A stretch of 64,000 bases of DNA from Verrucomicrobiales bacterium (GCA_029213005.1 JARGPI010000003.1:1-64000), one strand, 5' to 3'; counted from the first letter of the stretch, positions 35,002 to 43,527 are shown. The notes: generated from the letters alone by a model not told the origin. Numbers and translations are program-made.

Positions 35002-37302
35002 TTGATTGTTCCCCGGCCTCTGAGCCGTATCGCGTTTCTCGGTGATTACCTGCCCCGGTTGTGCGGAATCGCGACTTTCACTCACGATCTCAGTAACTCC
35101 GTATCAAACGCCGCTCCCGATTCTCATTGCTTTGTCGGTGCGGTCAATGATCGAGCCGAAGGTTATCAATACCCTACGATGGTACAGTTTGAGCTTCAGG
35201 AAAAGGAACTGGATTCGTACCGTCGGGCCGCTGATTTTCTGAATTTCAAAAATACCGATATCCTTTGCGTCCAACACGAGTTTGGAATCTATGGCGGCCC
35301 GGCCGGGAGCCATCTGCTGGCGTTGCTAAAGGAGGTTCGGATGCCGGTGGTGACAACGCTCCATACGGTTCTCCGTAAGCCTAATGCGGCTCAGCGCAAG
35401 GTTATGGAAGAGCTGGTCGAACGCAGCGACAGGCTCATTGTGATGGCGCAAAAGGGTGCTGATATTCTTGAGAAAACCTTCGGCGTTTCCCGGGCAAAGG
35501 TCGATGTGATTAATCATGGAATTCCGGATGTCGAATTTGTGGACTCCAGTGTCTACAAAAAGCAATTCGGTGTGGAGGGAAAGCAGGTGCTGCTGACCTT
35601 TGGATTGATTGGTCCCGGCAAAGGGATTGAGCATGCCATTGAAGCGTTGCCTGAGATCGTAAAGCGACATCCTAACGTGGTTTATCTGATCCTCGGCGCA
35701 ACCCACCCGAATCTACTCGCAAATGAAGGGGAGCGTTATCGGTTGAGCTTAAATCGTCTGGCGGAACGTATTGGGGTGAAGGAACATGTGATTTTCCATA
35801 ATCGCTTTGTCTCTCTCGATGATCTGAAGGAATTTATCGGCGCGACGGACATCTATTTGACTCCCTATTTGAACGAGGAGCAGGTCACCTCCGGGACCCT
35901 GGCGTATGTTTTTGGTGCGGGGAAGGCAGTCGTTTCAACTCCGTATTGGCATGCTAAAGAGTTGCTGGATGAAGGACGTGGAGTTCTGGTTCCCTTCTGT
36001 GATCCCGGCGCCATCGCCGAGGGAGTATCGGATCTGCTCGACGACGGGGAACGAATGGAGAGAATACGGCGTGAGGCCTATGCGCTTGGTCGGAAGATGA
36101 TATGGCCGGCGGTGGCGAATCAGTATATAAAGTCTTTCCAACATGCCTGTGCTGATCGGCAGGCGGCTCCTCGGACTGCTTTTGCTGAGTGGACGCTTCA
36201 CAGCCGACCTCATGCGCTTCCTCCACGACGCCTCGATCACATCGTGCGGATGAGTGATGGAACCGGGATCTTCCAGCACGCGATTTTTAATGTGCCCAAT
36301 TTTCATGAAGGCTATTGCACCGATGACAATGCCCGGGCTTTTATCCTGTGTTGCCTGCTCGACGAACTCGGAGATGAGCTGCCTTCCGTCAGTTTGAACA
36401 AATTGGCTACCAGCTATATTGCTTTTCTGGCCGCTGCTTTTGATTATGAGACCGGCCATTTTCGAAACTTCATGAGTCACGGACGGAAGTGGCTGGAAAC
36501 CTATGGTAGTGAGGACAGTCATGGTCGGGCTCTTTGGGCCGCCGGAGCCGGCGCCGGACGATCGCGGGACGGCGGGCACCGTCGACTGTCTGCTCAACTT
36601 TTTGAGCGGGGATTGGATATTGTAAAAGAGTTTACCTCACCACGCGCCTGGGCATTTACCTTGCTAGGTATTCACGAGTACTTGCGCCGGTTCCCGGGTG
36701 GGGATGCGATAGATGCGGCGCGGGTTGAGCTGACCGGAAAACTGGTGGATTGCTGGAAAAACGCTTCCTCCGATGAGTGGCCATGGTTTGAAGCCGGGTT
36801 GAGTTATGACAATGCGAGGCTGAGCCAGGCGTTGATTCTTAGTGGTCAGTGGATGCCTGATGCTGAAGCACTGGAAATCGGATTAAAATCGCTTCGCTGG
36901 CTGGCATCGATCCAGACAGCACAGTCGCGTTGTTTCCGCCCGATCGGAAGTAATGGTTTCTACGAACAGGGAGGTTCCCGTGCCGACTTTGATCAGCAAC
37001 CGGTGGAGGCGCAGGCGATGGTTGCCGCTGCTCACGAAGCATTCCGGGCGACTCGTGATGAATCCTGGAATGAGGAAGCGAAACGGGCCTTCGAATGGTT
37101 CCTGGGTCGCAATGACCTCAATCTACCGATATATGATTTTGCTACCGGAGGATGTGGTGATGGGCTCCATGCCGATGGAGTGAGTGAAAATCAGGGTGCT
37201 GAATCCACCCTCGCTTTTCATCTGGCGCTGGCTGAGATGAATGGAGCGGAACAGTTGATTACATTTCCCTACCCATCAATTCCAAAGGTATTTAGCACTT
37301 GA
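35002..37302 (+). CDS. Bifunctional family 4 glycosyltransferase with C-terminal (alpha/alpha)-barrel-like domain
   Basis: A protein of 766 aa. The first 390 residues form a GT-B transferase, with IAFLGDYLPRLCGIATFTHD at the start and LLTFGLIGPGKGIEHAIEAL for the donor domain. The rest (from LDHIVRMSDGTGIFQHA) looks like a six-hairpin, glycosidase-like helical barrel. It contains CTDDNARAFILCCLL and RWLASIQ blocks. It starts with TTG, chosen because GGAG (34992-34995) sits 6 bases upstream. It opens a coupled cassette with a GH130 protein and a second transferase, probably making or recycling a mannose- or glucose-based glycan. Confidence 0.82.
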   Translation: MIVPRPLSRIAFLGDYLPRLCGIATFTHDLSNSVSNAAPDSHCFVGAVNDRAEGYQYPTMVQFELQEKELDSYRRAADFLNFKNTDILCVQHEFGIYGGPAGSHLLALLKEVRMPVVTTLHTVLRKPNAAQRKVMEELVERSDRLIVMAQKGADILEKTFGVSRAKVDVINHGIPDVEFVDSSVYKKQFGVEGKQVLLTFGLIGPGKGIEHAIEALPEIVKRHPNVVYLILGATHPNLLANEGERYRLSLNRLAERIGVKEHVIFHNRFVSLDDLKEFIGATDIYLTPYLNEEQVTSGTLAYVFGAGKAVVSTPYWHAKELLDEGRGVLVPFCDPGAIAEGVSDLLDDGERMERIRREAYALGRKMIWPAVANQYIKSFQHACADRQAAPRTAFAEWTLHSRPHALPPRRLDHIVRMSDGTGIFQHAIFNVPNFHEGYCTDDNARAFILCCLLDELGDELPSVSLNKLATSYIAFLAAAFDYETGHFRNFMSHGRKWLETYGSEDSHGRALWAAGAGAGRSRDGGHRRLSAQLFERGLDIVKEFTSPRAWAFTLLGIHEYLRRFPGGDAIDAARVELTGKLVDCWKNASSDEWPWFEAGLSYDNARLSQALILSGQWMPDAEALEIGLKSLRWLASIQTAQSRCFRPIGSNGFYEQGGSRADFDQQPVEAQAMVAAAHEAFRATRDESWNEEAKRAFEWFLGRNDLNLPIYDFATGGCGDGLHADGVSENQGAESTLAFHLALAEMNGAEQLITFPYPSIPKVFST

Positions 37303-38771
37303 AACCAATTCAAATCCACCGCCACGAGTTAACTCTTTTTCCTGAGAGTTCGCGCGTTATCATCCGTCCCTTTGTTCCCGACGAAAATTTGATCGTTACA
37401 ATTATCGGCCGGGCTTTAGCTCTTTCAGATGAGGAGGTAATTGATCAGTTGAAATCTGTGCACAGCGAATTTGAGGATCGTCATTTTGAAATCGATTCAA
37501 TTCTGATGCATCATTTTGGCATCGTCGAGCGACATATCTTTACTCAGCGCCCTCTTTCCAGGGAGCGCAAATTATTGATCGGCGCTCTCTTTTCCGGTGA
37601 ATATGCTCTCGAATCAGCTGCAATCTTCAACCCTTCTATGGTGCCTCATCCGGACCAGAGCGATTTGGACCCGGGAGCGAAACGGTTCATCATGAGCTTG
37701 CGAGCTACGGGGGAAGGACACATTTCATCGATTGAGTTTCGTGCCGGGACTATTTCCGTTGACGGGAGGATCAAGCTCGATCCGGTTTCCCGTTTCGTAA
37801 TAGAGCCCGAAATTATTCCCGATCCGGGCTATCAGAAACGACGGTTCTGTATCAAGCTTCACGAAATGGGTTGCGATAACGATCATGTGACCGCCGTAAT
37901 GGCGACACTTGGCGAGCGGTTCACACGTAGTGATCTCAATAAAAGTGTAGGGACGGTCCGTCACGAGACTCAACCCGGGTCCCATGAATTGACGCGAACG
38001 CTGGAGAGTGTGCAATGGTTGGCTGACTCAAATTATGAAGTGCGCTTTTCGGAGAATCTGGCCATCAGTGAGCGAATCATTTTTCCGGTATCGCCGAATG
38101 AAACCAAGGGGATTGAGGATGCCCGCTTTGTACGTTTTGCCGATGATGACGAAACGGTTACCTACTACGCGACTTATACGGCCTACAACGGTCATGATAT
38201 ACTACCACAATTGATCGAGACGAAAGATTTCCTCCACTTTCATATCCTGTCGCTTAATGGCAATGCGGTTCAAAATAAAGGGATGGCGCTCTTTCCGCGC
38301 CGCATCGGAGGCCGTTATGCGATGCTTTCCCGACAAGACAATGAAAACTTGTTTATTATGTTTTCAGACAATCCCCATCACTGGAACGATCCAGAAGTGA
38401 TTCTCCGTCCCTGCGAAATGTGGGAATCGGTGAAAGTGGGGAATTGTGGTTCGCCAATCGAGACTGAAAAAGGCTGGATCGTGATCACACATGGAGTGGG
38501 GCCGATGCGGAAATATTGCATTGGAGCCGTGCTGCTTGATTTGAATGATCCTACTAAAGTGATTGGGCGTCTTTCCGATCCACTGCTCAGCCCGGAAGGA
38601 AAAGATCGTGAAGGCTACGTTCCTAATGTGGTCTATAGCTGTGGTTCGATGCTTCATGGGGACCGGTTAATTCTACCTTTTGCGGTGAGCGATCAGGCAT
38701 CAGCCGTAGCCAGCGTAAAGTTGAGAGACTTGTTAGGGGCTCTTCTGGAGAGCTCTGAATCCGGAAATTGA
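37299..38771 (+). CDS. GH130 family glycoside phosphorylase/hydrolase
   Basis: A protein of 490 aa. The five-bladed propeller core is seen in NETKGIEDARFVRF (the conserved EDAR motif), YYATYTAYNGHDI and GGRYAMLSRQDNEN. NCGSPIETEKGWIVITHGVG and LSPEGKDREGYVPNVVYSCG follow. Members of GH130 mostly phosphorylase beta-mannosides. The N-terminal 150 residues are an extra domain found in the longer family members. TTG at 37299 overlaps the stop of the preceding transferase, so the pair is coupled. Confidence 0.85.
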   Translation: MKPIQIHRHELTLFPESSRVIIRPFVPDENLIVTIIGRALALSDEEVIDQLKSVHSEFEDRHFEIDSILMHHFGIVERHIFTQRPLSRERKLLIGALFSGEYALESAAIFNPSMVPHPDQSDLDPGAKRFIMSLRATGEGHISSIEFRAGTISVDGRIKLDPVSRFVIEPEIIPDPGYQKRRFCIKLHEMGCDNDHVTAVMATLGERFTRSDLNKSVGTVRHETQPGSHELTRTLESVQWLADSNYEVRFSENLAISERIIFPVSPNETKGIEDARFVRFADDDETVTYYATYTAYNGHDILPQLIETKDFLHFHILSLNGNAVQNKGMALFPRRIGGRYAMLSRQDNENLFIMFSDNPHHWNDPEVILRPCEMWESVKVGNCGSPIETEKGWIVITHGVGPMRKYCIGAVLLDLNDPTKVIGRLSDPLLSPEGKDREGYVPNVVYSCGSMLHGDRLILPFAVSDQASAVASVKLRDLLGALLESSESGN

Positions 38772-38776
38772 TTCGT

Positions 38777-39802
38777 ATGGAAAAACATAGGGACCGAAAA
38801 ATCGCAGTTCTTTCGCCGATAGCGTGGCGGACTCCGCCGGAACGTTATGGAGCCTGGGAAACAGTGGCTTCTAATATCACTGAGGGCCTTGTCGCGAGGG
38901 GCTGGGATGTCACGCTCTTCGCGACCGCAGATTCTATTACAAAAGGTCGACTGCACGCCGTTGTTCCCAAGGGGTATGAGGAAAATCCCGGGGCGGATGC
39001 CAAGGTTGCTGAATACCTTCATATCTCGGAAATGTTCGAGCATGCCGGTGATTTTGACCTGATTCACAATCACTACGATTTTATGGGACTGAGCTATAGC
39101 CGGTTGGTTCAAACGCCGGTGTTGACCACAATTCATGGTTTTTCTTCGCCTCAGATCATGCCGGTGTACGAGAAGTATAAAGATAGCAATTTTGTCTCGA
39201 TCAGTGACTCGGATCGGGTTGAGGAGTTGAACTATCTGGCAACGGTTTACAACGGAATAGATCTGTCACTTTATCCGCTGGTGGAAAAAAGAGGAGAGGA
39301 TCTGGTTTTTCTGGGTCGGATTCATCCGGACAAAGGTCTCCATCTCGCGATTGAAGTGGCGCGCGCCAGTGGAAGGCGTTTGGTGATCGCCGGCATCATT
39401 CAGGACGAACGTTATTTTCGTGAAGAGGTGGAGCCCTATATTGATGGAGAGCAAATTCGTTACATCGGCCCGGTCGACGTGGCCGGGAAAAATGAATTGT
39501 TTGCGAAAGCAGTCGCGCTTTTACATCTCAATACCATTCCCGAGCGATTCGGTCTCGTCCTTGCGGAAGCCAATGCCGCCGGGGTGCCGGTTATTGCGAT
39601 GGATCTCGGATCCTGCCGTGAAGTGATCGCTGATAACGAAACCGGTTTTCTGGTAAAGAATACCGGCGAGGCAGTCGAGGCAATCGAACGACTTTCCAGT
39701 ATCGAGAGCGTTGCCTGCCGAAGCCGGGTTGAGACGCTGTTTTCTGTCGAAACGATGGTCAAAGGCTACGAGCAGGTTTACTCCACGATATTTGAGAGGT
39801 AA
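38777..39802 (+). CDS. Family 4 glycosyltransferase
   Basis: A protein of 341 aa from the ATG at 38777, which has GGAA 10 bases upstream; TTG at 38768 in frame is an alternative that overlaps the GH130 stop. The acceptor domain has PPERYGAWETVASNITEGL and LIHNHYDF. The donor domain has FLGRIHPDKGLHLAIEVA and the ERFGLVLAEANAAGVPVIA nucleotide-sugar binding block. Third gene of the transferase-GH130-transferase cassette; the cassette points to one glycan. Confidence 0.88.
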   Translation: MEKHRDRKIAVLSPIAWRTPPERYGAWETVASNITEGLVARGWDVTLFATADSITKGRLHAVVPKGYEENPGADAKVAEYLHISEMFEHAGDFDLIHNHYDFMGLSYSRLVQTPVLTTIHGFSSPQIMPVYEKYKDSNFVSISDSDRVEELNYLATVYNGIDLSLYPLVEKRGEDLVFLGRIHPDKGLHLAIEVARASGRRLVIAGIIQDERYFREEVEPYIDGEQIRYIGPVDVAGKNELFAKAVALLHLNTIPERFGLVLAEANAAGVPVIAMDLGSCREVIADNETGFLVKNTGEAVEAIERLSSIESVACRSRVETLFSVETMVKGYEQVYSTIFER

Positions 39803-39865
39803 ACGACCCTCAAACCGATCCGGGTAGCGCTGTTCAAAATATGTTTCGGGAAGGTTAAATGTTTT

Positions 39866-39893
39866 ATGAATCTCATTCATATGTGCTATGAAT
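39866..39893 (+). promoter_or_regulatory. LysR-type box upstream of the porin gene
   Basis: ATGAAT-CTC-ATTCAT (39866-39880), a perfect dyad with T-N11-A, then 7 bp, then a third ATGAAT (39888-39893). Two other promoters of the island carry the same layout. Confidence 0.75.
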
Positions 39894-39929
39894 GCAAAAG
39901 GTTCGATCTGGATTGCCGGACGGGTTAAG

Positions 39930-39944
39930 TGGCATGATAACAGC
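39930..39944 (+). promoter_or_regulatory. Conserved TGGCAT-N5-CAGC element, possible sigma-54 promoter of the porin
   Basis: GG and GC are 10 bp apart, as at sigma-54 -24/-12 sites. It starts exactly 36 bp after the third ATGAAT. The -12 half is imperfect. Confidence 0.5.
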
Positions 39945-39975
39945 TCATCCTGTTTCCAGACCAAACCTGCAATTA

Positions 39976-41220
39976 ATGAATAAAACTATGACAAAGAACA
40001 TCCTTGCTTTGATCGGTGTGATTACGATTTCGATTTCTGCGATCGACTTGGGGTATGCCGGACCGCTCATTATCAATGACGAATCACCCATCGTGATAAA
40101 ACTCGATACCAGGGTGCGGTATGAATTCGGAGATCAGGATGGTCTGGATCAGTCACACAACGGTTCTTTACGGAATCGGCTGGGGCTCGGCACTAAAGAA
40201 ATCAACGGATTCCAGTTCTTCGGTGAGTATGAAAGGACGGCGGTTGTGGATCGAAGAAGCTATTTTGTTCCCGGCGTTCAGGGGACTCCCGGAAAAACGG
40301 TGATTGCTGATCCGGAATCGAACGAGATCAATCAGCTGTGGGTCAGCTACAAGAGTGATGATGGCACGGTGATGATCAAAACGGGGCGCCAGGCGATCAA
40401 TATCGACAATCACCGCTATGTCGGCGGGGTGGCGTGGAGACAGAATATGCAGACCTTTGATGCTGCTACTCTGGCATGGAAGCCGAATTCCAGCTTCGAG
40501 TTCAGTTACTCCTATGTCAATAAGGTGAACCGGATCTTTGGTTCGGAGGTATTCGGCGCACCACAGAGCGATTTCGAAGGTGATACCCATCTGGTGAACG
40601 CGAAGTATAAGGATTTCCCCCTCGGTGTATTGACCGCTTATGCCTACTCAATGGATCTCGAAAATGTGATCGGCGGTTCCACCGTTAACAGTAACAACAG
40701 TTTCGGTCTATCGCTTGCGGGCGATTTTTCAGATAGCGAACTCTCTTACTATCTGGAGTATGGACACCAAACCGAAGCAGCGCAGAGTCCGTTGGATTAT
40801 TCGGTAAACTATGGTCACGGCTACGTGCAGTTCCCCGTGATTGGGAATATCTCGGCAACCGCCGGGCTTGAATATCTTGGCTCGGACAATGGTGTCGGGT
40901 ACAAGTTTCCGTTGGCGACGTTACATAAATTCAATGGTTTCGCGGATCAGTTTCTGGTAGCAACGCCGGCAACCGGTTTGACAGATATGTATGTGGCTCT
41001 TTCCGCCAAACTGCCCTGCGATTTCGGCGCCGCGGTTTTTTATCATCACTTCGAGGATGATGAGTTCGACGTAGAGTGGGGGAATGAGGTGGATATCGTT
41101 CTGACGAAAAAGCTCACCAGTCGTGCTTCGCTACTTGGAAAAGGAGCTTTCTTCATGGGGAATGATACTGGCTACGCTGATCTCAACCGGTTTTCACTGG
41201 AAGTGAATTACCAGTATTAA
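39976..41220 (+). CDS. Outer-membrane porin of the alginate-export-like type, in the nitrate island
   Basis: A protein of 414 aa from the ATG at 39976 (MNKTMTKNILALIGV), with a signal peptide ending near DLGYAG. The mature part is built of alternating beta strands ending with an aromatic residue (SLEVNYQY), a barrel signature. VMIKTGRQAINIDNHRYVGGVAWRQN is a typical alginate-export-domain block. The promoter shares the operator layout of the nitrate operon, so it probably admits nitrate or nitrite. An upstream extension to 39892 has no signal peptide, so I discount it. Confidence 0.8.
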   Translation: MNKTMTKNILALIGVITISISAIDLGYAGPLIINDESPIVIKLDTRVRYEFGDQDGLDQSHNGSLRNRLGLGTKEINGFQFFGEYERTAVVDRRSYFVPGVQGTPGKTVIADPESNEINQLWVSYKSDDGTVMIKTGRQAINIDNHRYVGGVAWRQNMQTFDAATLAWKPNSSFEFSYSYVNKVNRIFGSEVFGAPQSDFEGDTHLVNAKYKDFPLGVLTAYAYSMDLENVIGGSTVNSNNSFGLSLAGDFSDSELSYYLEYGHQTEAAQSPLDYSVNYGHGYVQFPVIGNISATAGLEYLGSDNGVGYKFPLATLHKFNGFADQFLVATPATGLTDMYVALSAKLPCDFGAAVFYHHFEDDEFDVEWGNEVDIVLTKKLTSRASLLGKGAFFMGNDTGYADLNRFSLEVNYQY

Positions 41221-41252
41221 AACCGGCTTTTCCCTGCATCTCTTATTCACGA

Positions 41253-41282
41253 GGCTCTTCGGTATGAAGAGCCTTTCTTCTT
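41253..41282. terminator. Terminator between the porin and LysR genes
   Basis: GGCTCTTC / GAAGAGCC stem around GGTAT, followed by a pyrimidine run TTTCTTCTTTT. It serves the convergent pair. Confidence 0.85.
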
Positions 41283-42215
41283 TTACGAGCAGAGCTCGAA
41301 CTGATCGGTCCGAACTTTCAGGTTTTCAAAAACGTTGCGGGTGATGCCGAAGAAGACCGAGTCAATCAGTGAGGGTTCCTGTCGGCTGTCAGTATAGATG
41401 CCCCAGGTTCTGGTTGCTTCTCCGAAAGGCAGGGGCTGGAAAACCAGAGACCCGGAGTTGATTTCATCCAGAGCGATCCAGGATGGGATCAGCCCGATCC
41501 CCAGTCCGATCCGGGCCATTTCTTTGATCGCCGCCATGCTGCCAACCTGAAGTGAAGAGTGGAGCCTGCTTTTGGCGTCGAAGAAGGCTTTCTCGATTAA
41601 CCGAAATGTATCGCTGTCGCCGTCGCAGATAATGAAATCTTCGTTTATCACCTGATCGATTGAAATGATAGTCGACTTTGCGAGCGGATGGATGGCGGAA
41701 ATTGCCATTTCGATGCGATCAATAAAGATCGGATCAAATGAGATTCGCGACACGGTTTGCATCTTTAATGCGATCACCGAGTCGAGATGGCCGTTCTCGA
41801 GCAGGTCTAAAAGTTGTCGATCGGATGCGGTCGTAACGGTGATTTCGTAGTTAGGAAAACTCTCACGTAGTTCCCTCAAAATGGAGGGGAGTGCGTATTG
41901 GCTGATGGTGGCGGTGGTGCCGATTCTAAGTCTTCCATGACCGGGGCGATTGCTGTTCACCACGTCGTCCACAGCTTTTTCCATCCGGGAAATAATAGCA
42001 TCGACATGCGGTAGCAAAGCTTGTCCCTCTCCGGTGAGAAGCGCCTTTTTTCCGAGCCTTTCAAACAGGGTGACCTGGAGTTGAGTCTCGAGGGATTTGA
42101 TAGAGTGGCTGACCGCCGATTGGGTGAGGTGGAGTTGGTTGGCAGCTTCGGTAAAACTGTTCTTTCTCGCTAACTCCTGAAAGGCTCTGAGTTGGCGGAT
42201 ATCTAGTAATTCCAT
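41283..42215 (-). CDS. LysR-type transcriptional regulator of the nitrate island
   Basis: A protein of 310 aa from the ATG at 42215 (MELLDIRQLRAFQELARKNS). The N-terminal winged HTH has TEAANQLHLTQSAVSHSIKSLE. The effector domain follows from residue 90 (GRLRIGTTATISQYALPSIL). A much longer open frame extends upstream, but it lies antisense to the next gene and lacks family resemblance. Its position, divergent from the NasS-like gene with a T-N11-A box between them, is the standard layout for a regulator of that promoter. Its ligand might be nitrate, nitrite or a nitrogen metabolite. Confidence 0.9.
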   Translation of the reverse strand: MELLDIRQLRAFQELARKNSFTEAANQLHLTQSAVSHSIKSLETQLQVTLFERLGKKALLTGEGQALLPHVDAIISRMEKAVDDVVNSNRPGHGRLRIGTTATISQYALPSILRELRESFPNYEITVTTASDRQLLDLLENGHLDSVIALKMQTVSRISFDPIFIDRIEMAISAIHPLAKSTIISIDQVINEDFIICDGDSDTFRLIEKAFFDAKSRLHSSLQVGSMAAIKEMARIGLGIGLIPSWIALDEINSGSLVFQPLPFGEATRTWGIYTDSRQEPSLIDSVFFGITRNVFENLKVRTDQFELCS

Positions 42216-42232
42216 GGATGGGTAAAGGCAGT

Positions 42233-42260
42233 ATGAATCAAACTGATCATCGAAATGAAT
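42233..42260 (+). promoter_or_regulatory. LysR-type box upstream of the NasS-like gene
   Basis: ATGAAT (42233-42238), CAA, ACTGAT (4 of 6 match to ATTCAT), 7 bp, ATGAAT (42255-42260). Same spacing as at the porin and nrtA promoters. It lies 18 bp from the lysR start codon, so it may also autoregulate lysR. Confidence 0.65.
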
Positions 42261-42279
42261 GCTTTCAAAGCAGCTTTTG

Positions 42280-42292
42280 GACCAAATTGGTC
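42280..42292. promoter_or_regulatory. Short palindrome before the NasS-like gene
   Basis: GACCAA-A-TTGGTC, perfect arms with one central base. It lies between the LysR box and the TGGCAT element. An additional operator is possible; no second copy was seen. Confidence 0.35.
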
Positions 42293-42296
42293 GTCT

Positions 42297-42311
42297 TGGC
42301 ATAAAAATGGC
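42297..42311 (+). promoter_or_regulatory. Conserved TGGCAT-N5-TGGC element at the NasS-like gene
   Basis: It begins exactly 36 bp after the third ATGAAT. It overlaps the annotated ATG (42307). If it really is a -24/-12 promoter, translation must start further in, for example at GTG 42325 or TTG 42337. Confidence 0.5.
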
Positions 42312-43314
42312 TAAAGCAGGGTTTGTGAAAGAGATCTTGGAAACGAAATCAAGCCCTGTTCGAATCGGGTTTGTCCCCTTGGTTGATTGTGCTCCGTTGG
42401 TCGTGGCGCAAGAGCTGGGTATGTTTGCCGAGATCGGACTCAGGGTCGAATTGATCAGGGAGCCCGGTTGGGCGTCGATTCGCGATAAGATCGTGCACCA
42501 GGAACTGGAGGCGGCACACGCTCTGGTGGGACTTTGTTTCGCGATCTCGTGGGGCCTCGGTGTTTTGAAGCGGCCGTGTTTAACTGGGTTTCTTTTTAAT
42601 TCCCACGGGGATTCAATCGTGCTTTCACTTAATTTATTGAGTGGAGACGGTGAGATGTCTGCGACCAAAAAAAAGTTAAAGTTTGCGGTACCTCATCAGT
42701 TCAGCACCCACCACTTTCTCCTGCGCCAGTGGCTAAAGCCCTACTTCGCGAAAGAGGGGAAGGACTTCGAAGTTATTTTTCTTCCGCCCGGACTGATGGT
42801 TCAATCGCTGGAAGAAGGTCATATCGATGGGTTCTGTGTTGGCGAGCCTTACGGATCAATAGCAGTAGAGCGAAATATTGGTGGAGTGGTGAAAGAGTCG
42901 GCGGATCTTTCCCCGCTCCACCCTGAAAAAGCTTTACTGGTGACGCAGAAATATGCGGAACAAAACCACGAAGAACATATCAAGCTGATCTCCTGTTTGA
43001 TCAAAGCGGCGGAATTTTGCGATTCCCCGGTTGGTAGAGAGAGGCTCCCTGAAATACTCGGCCAATCCTGCTATCTCAATCAGGATCCAAAGATCATCAA
43101 ACAGAGTTTGTCGGCCGATTCCACGATCATGAAAAGCGAAGATTTCCATCTTTTCAGCCGCTTCGGAATCAACGAACCAACCACGGAAAGGGCGAACTGG
43201 ATCGTAAATCAGATGAGGCTCAGTAATCTGATACCCGATTCGTTTGCCAAGAAAGATATCCGGATGGAGGAGATCTTCCGGAGAGATATCTACCGCGAAG
43301 CGGCTGCGCTTTAA
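42307..43314 (+). CDS. Cytoplasmic NrtA/CmpA-like protein, NasS-like nitrate sensor candidate
   Basis: A protein of 335 aa from the ATG at 42307. It is homologous to the nitrate-binding protein of the operon downstream: VRIGFVPLVDCAPLVVAQELGMFAE compares with [33 protein letters not shown] compares with YCVGEPWN. It has no signal peptide, so it should stay in the cytoplasm. NasS proteins, which bind nitrate and release the antiterminator NasT, are of this kind. In cyanobacteria a similar domain is fused to NrtC. No NasT (ANTAR) gene is in the window. Starts at 42259 (ATG), 42325 (GTG) or 42337 (TTG) are alternatives; the promoter layout decides between them. Confidence 0.75.
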   Translation: MAKAGFVKEILETKSSPVRIGFVPLVDCAPLVVAQELGMFAEIGLRVELIREPGWASIRDKIVHQELEAAHALVGLCFAISWGLGVLKRPCLTGFLFNSHGDSIVLSLNLLSGDGEMSATKKKLKFAVPHQFSTHHFLLRQWLKPYFAKEGKDFEVIFLPPGLMVQSLEEGHIDGFCVGEPYGSIAVERNIGGVVKESADLSPLHPEKALLVTQKYAEQNHEEHIKLISCLIKAAEFCDSPVGRERLPEILGQSCYLNQDPKIIKQSLSADSTIMKSEDFHLFSRFGINEPTTERANWIVNQMRLSNLIPDSFAKKDIRMEEIFRRDIYREAAAL

Positions 43315-43355
43315 TCGGTTGACCGTATGCCTATTACCTGCCTGGAATAATGGAC

Positions 43356-43412
43356 TGTACCCTGTGCAGTCCCGCCCTGTACCCTGTACAATCAGCCATG
43401 GTACAGGGTACA
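43356..43412. repeat. 22-bp-phased palindromic repeat, locus 4 (three units)
   Basis: TGTACCCTGTGCA at 43356-43368, TGTACCCTGTACA at 43378-43390 and the inverted GGTACAGGGTACA at 43400-43412. Steps are 22 bp. It lies between the NasS-like gene and the nrtA control region. Confidence 0.85.
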
Positions 43413-43448
43413 ATCGCCGAAATCTAACCGCTCCAGTCGATCAGTTTG

Positions 43449-43476
43449 ATGAATGAGATTCATAGTAATAATGAAT
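43449..43476 (+). promoter_or_regulatory. LysR-type box upstream of the nitrate operon
   Basis: ATGAAT-GAG-ATTCAT (43449-43463), the exact reverse complement of the porin box, then 7 bp and ATGAAT (43471-43476). Confidence 0.75.
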
Positions 43477-43512
43477 ACGGTTGTGTCGGAGCAGGTGTTA
43501 CCAACCCGCAGT

Positions 43513-43527
43513 TGGCACAGAAGTGGC
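43513..43527 (+). promoter_or_regulatory. TGGCAC-N5-TGGC element, probable nitrate operon promoter
   Basis: TGGCAC is a full match to the -24 half of sigma-54 promoters. The GG-N10-GC spacing is correct, but the -12 half reads TGGC in place of TTGC. It starts 36 bp after the last ATGAAT and 76 bp before the nrtA ATG. Confidence 0.55.

Noticed and set aside
42216..42668. Upstream extension of the LysR frame
   Set aside because: It is antisense to the NasS-like gene; the normal LysR N-terminus starts at 42215.
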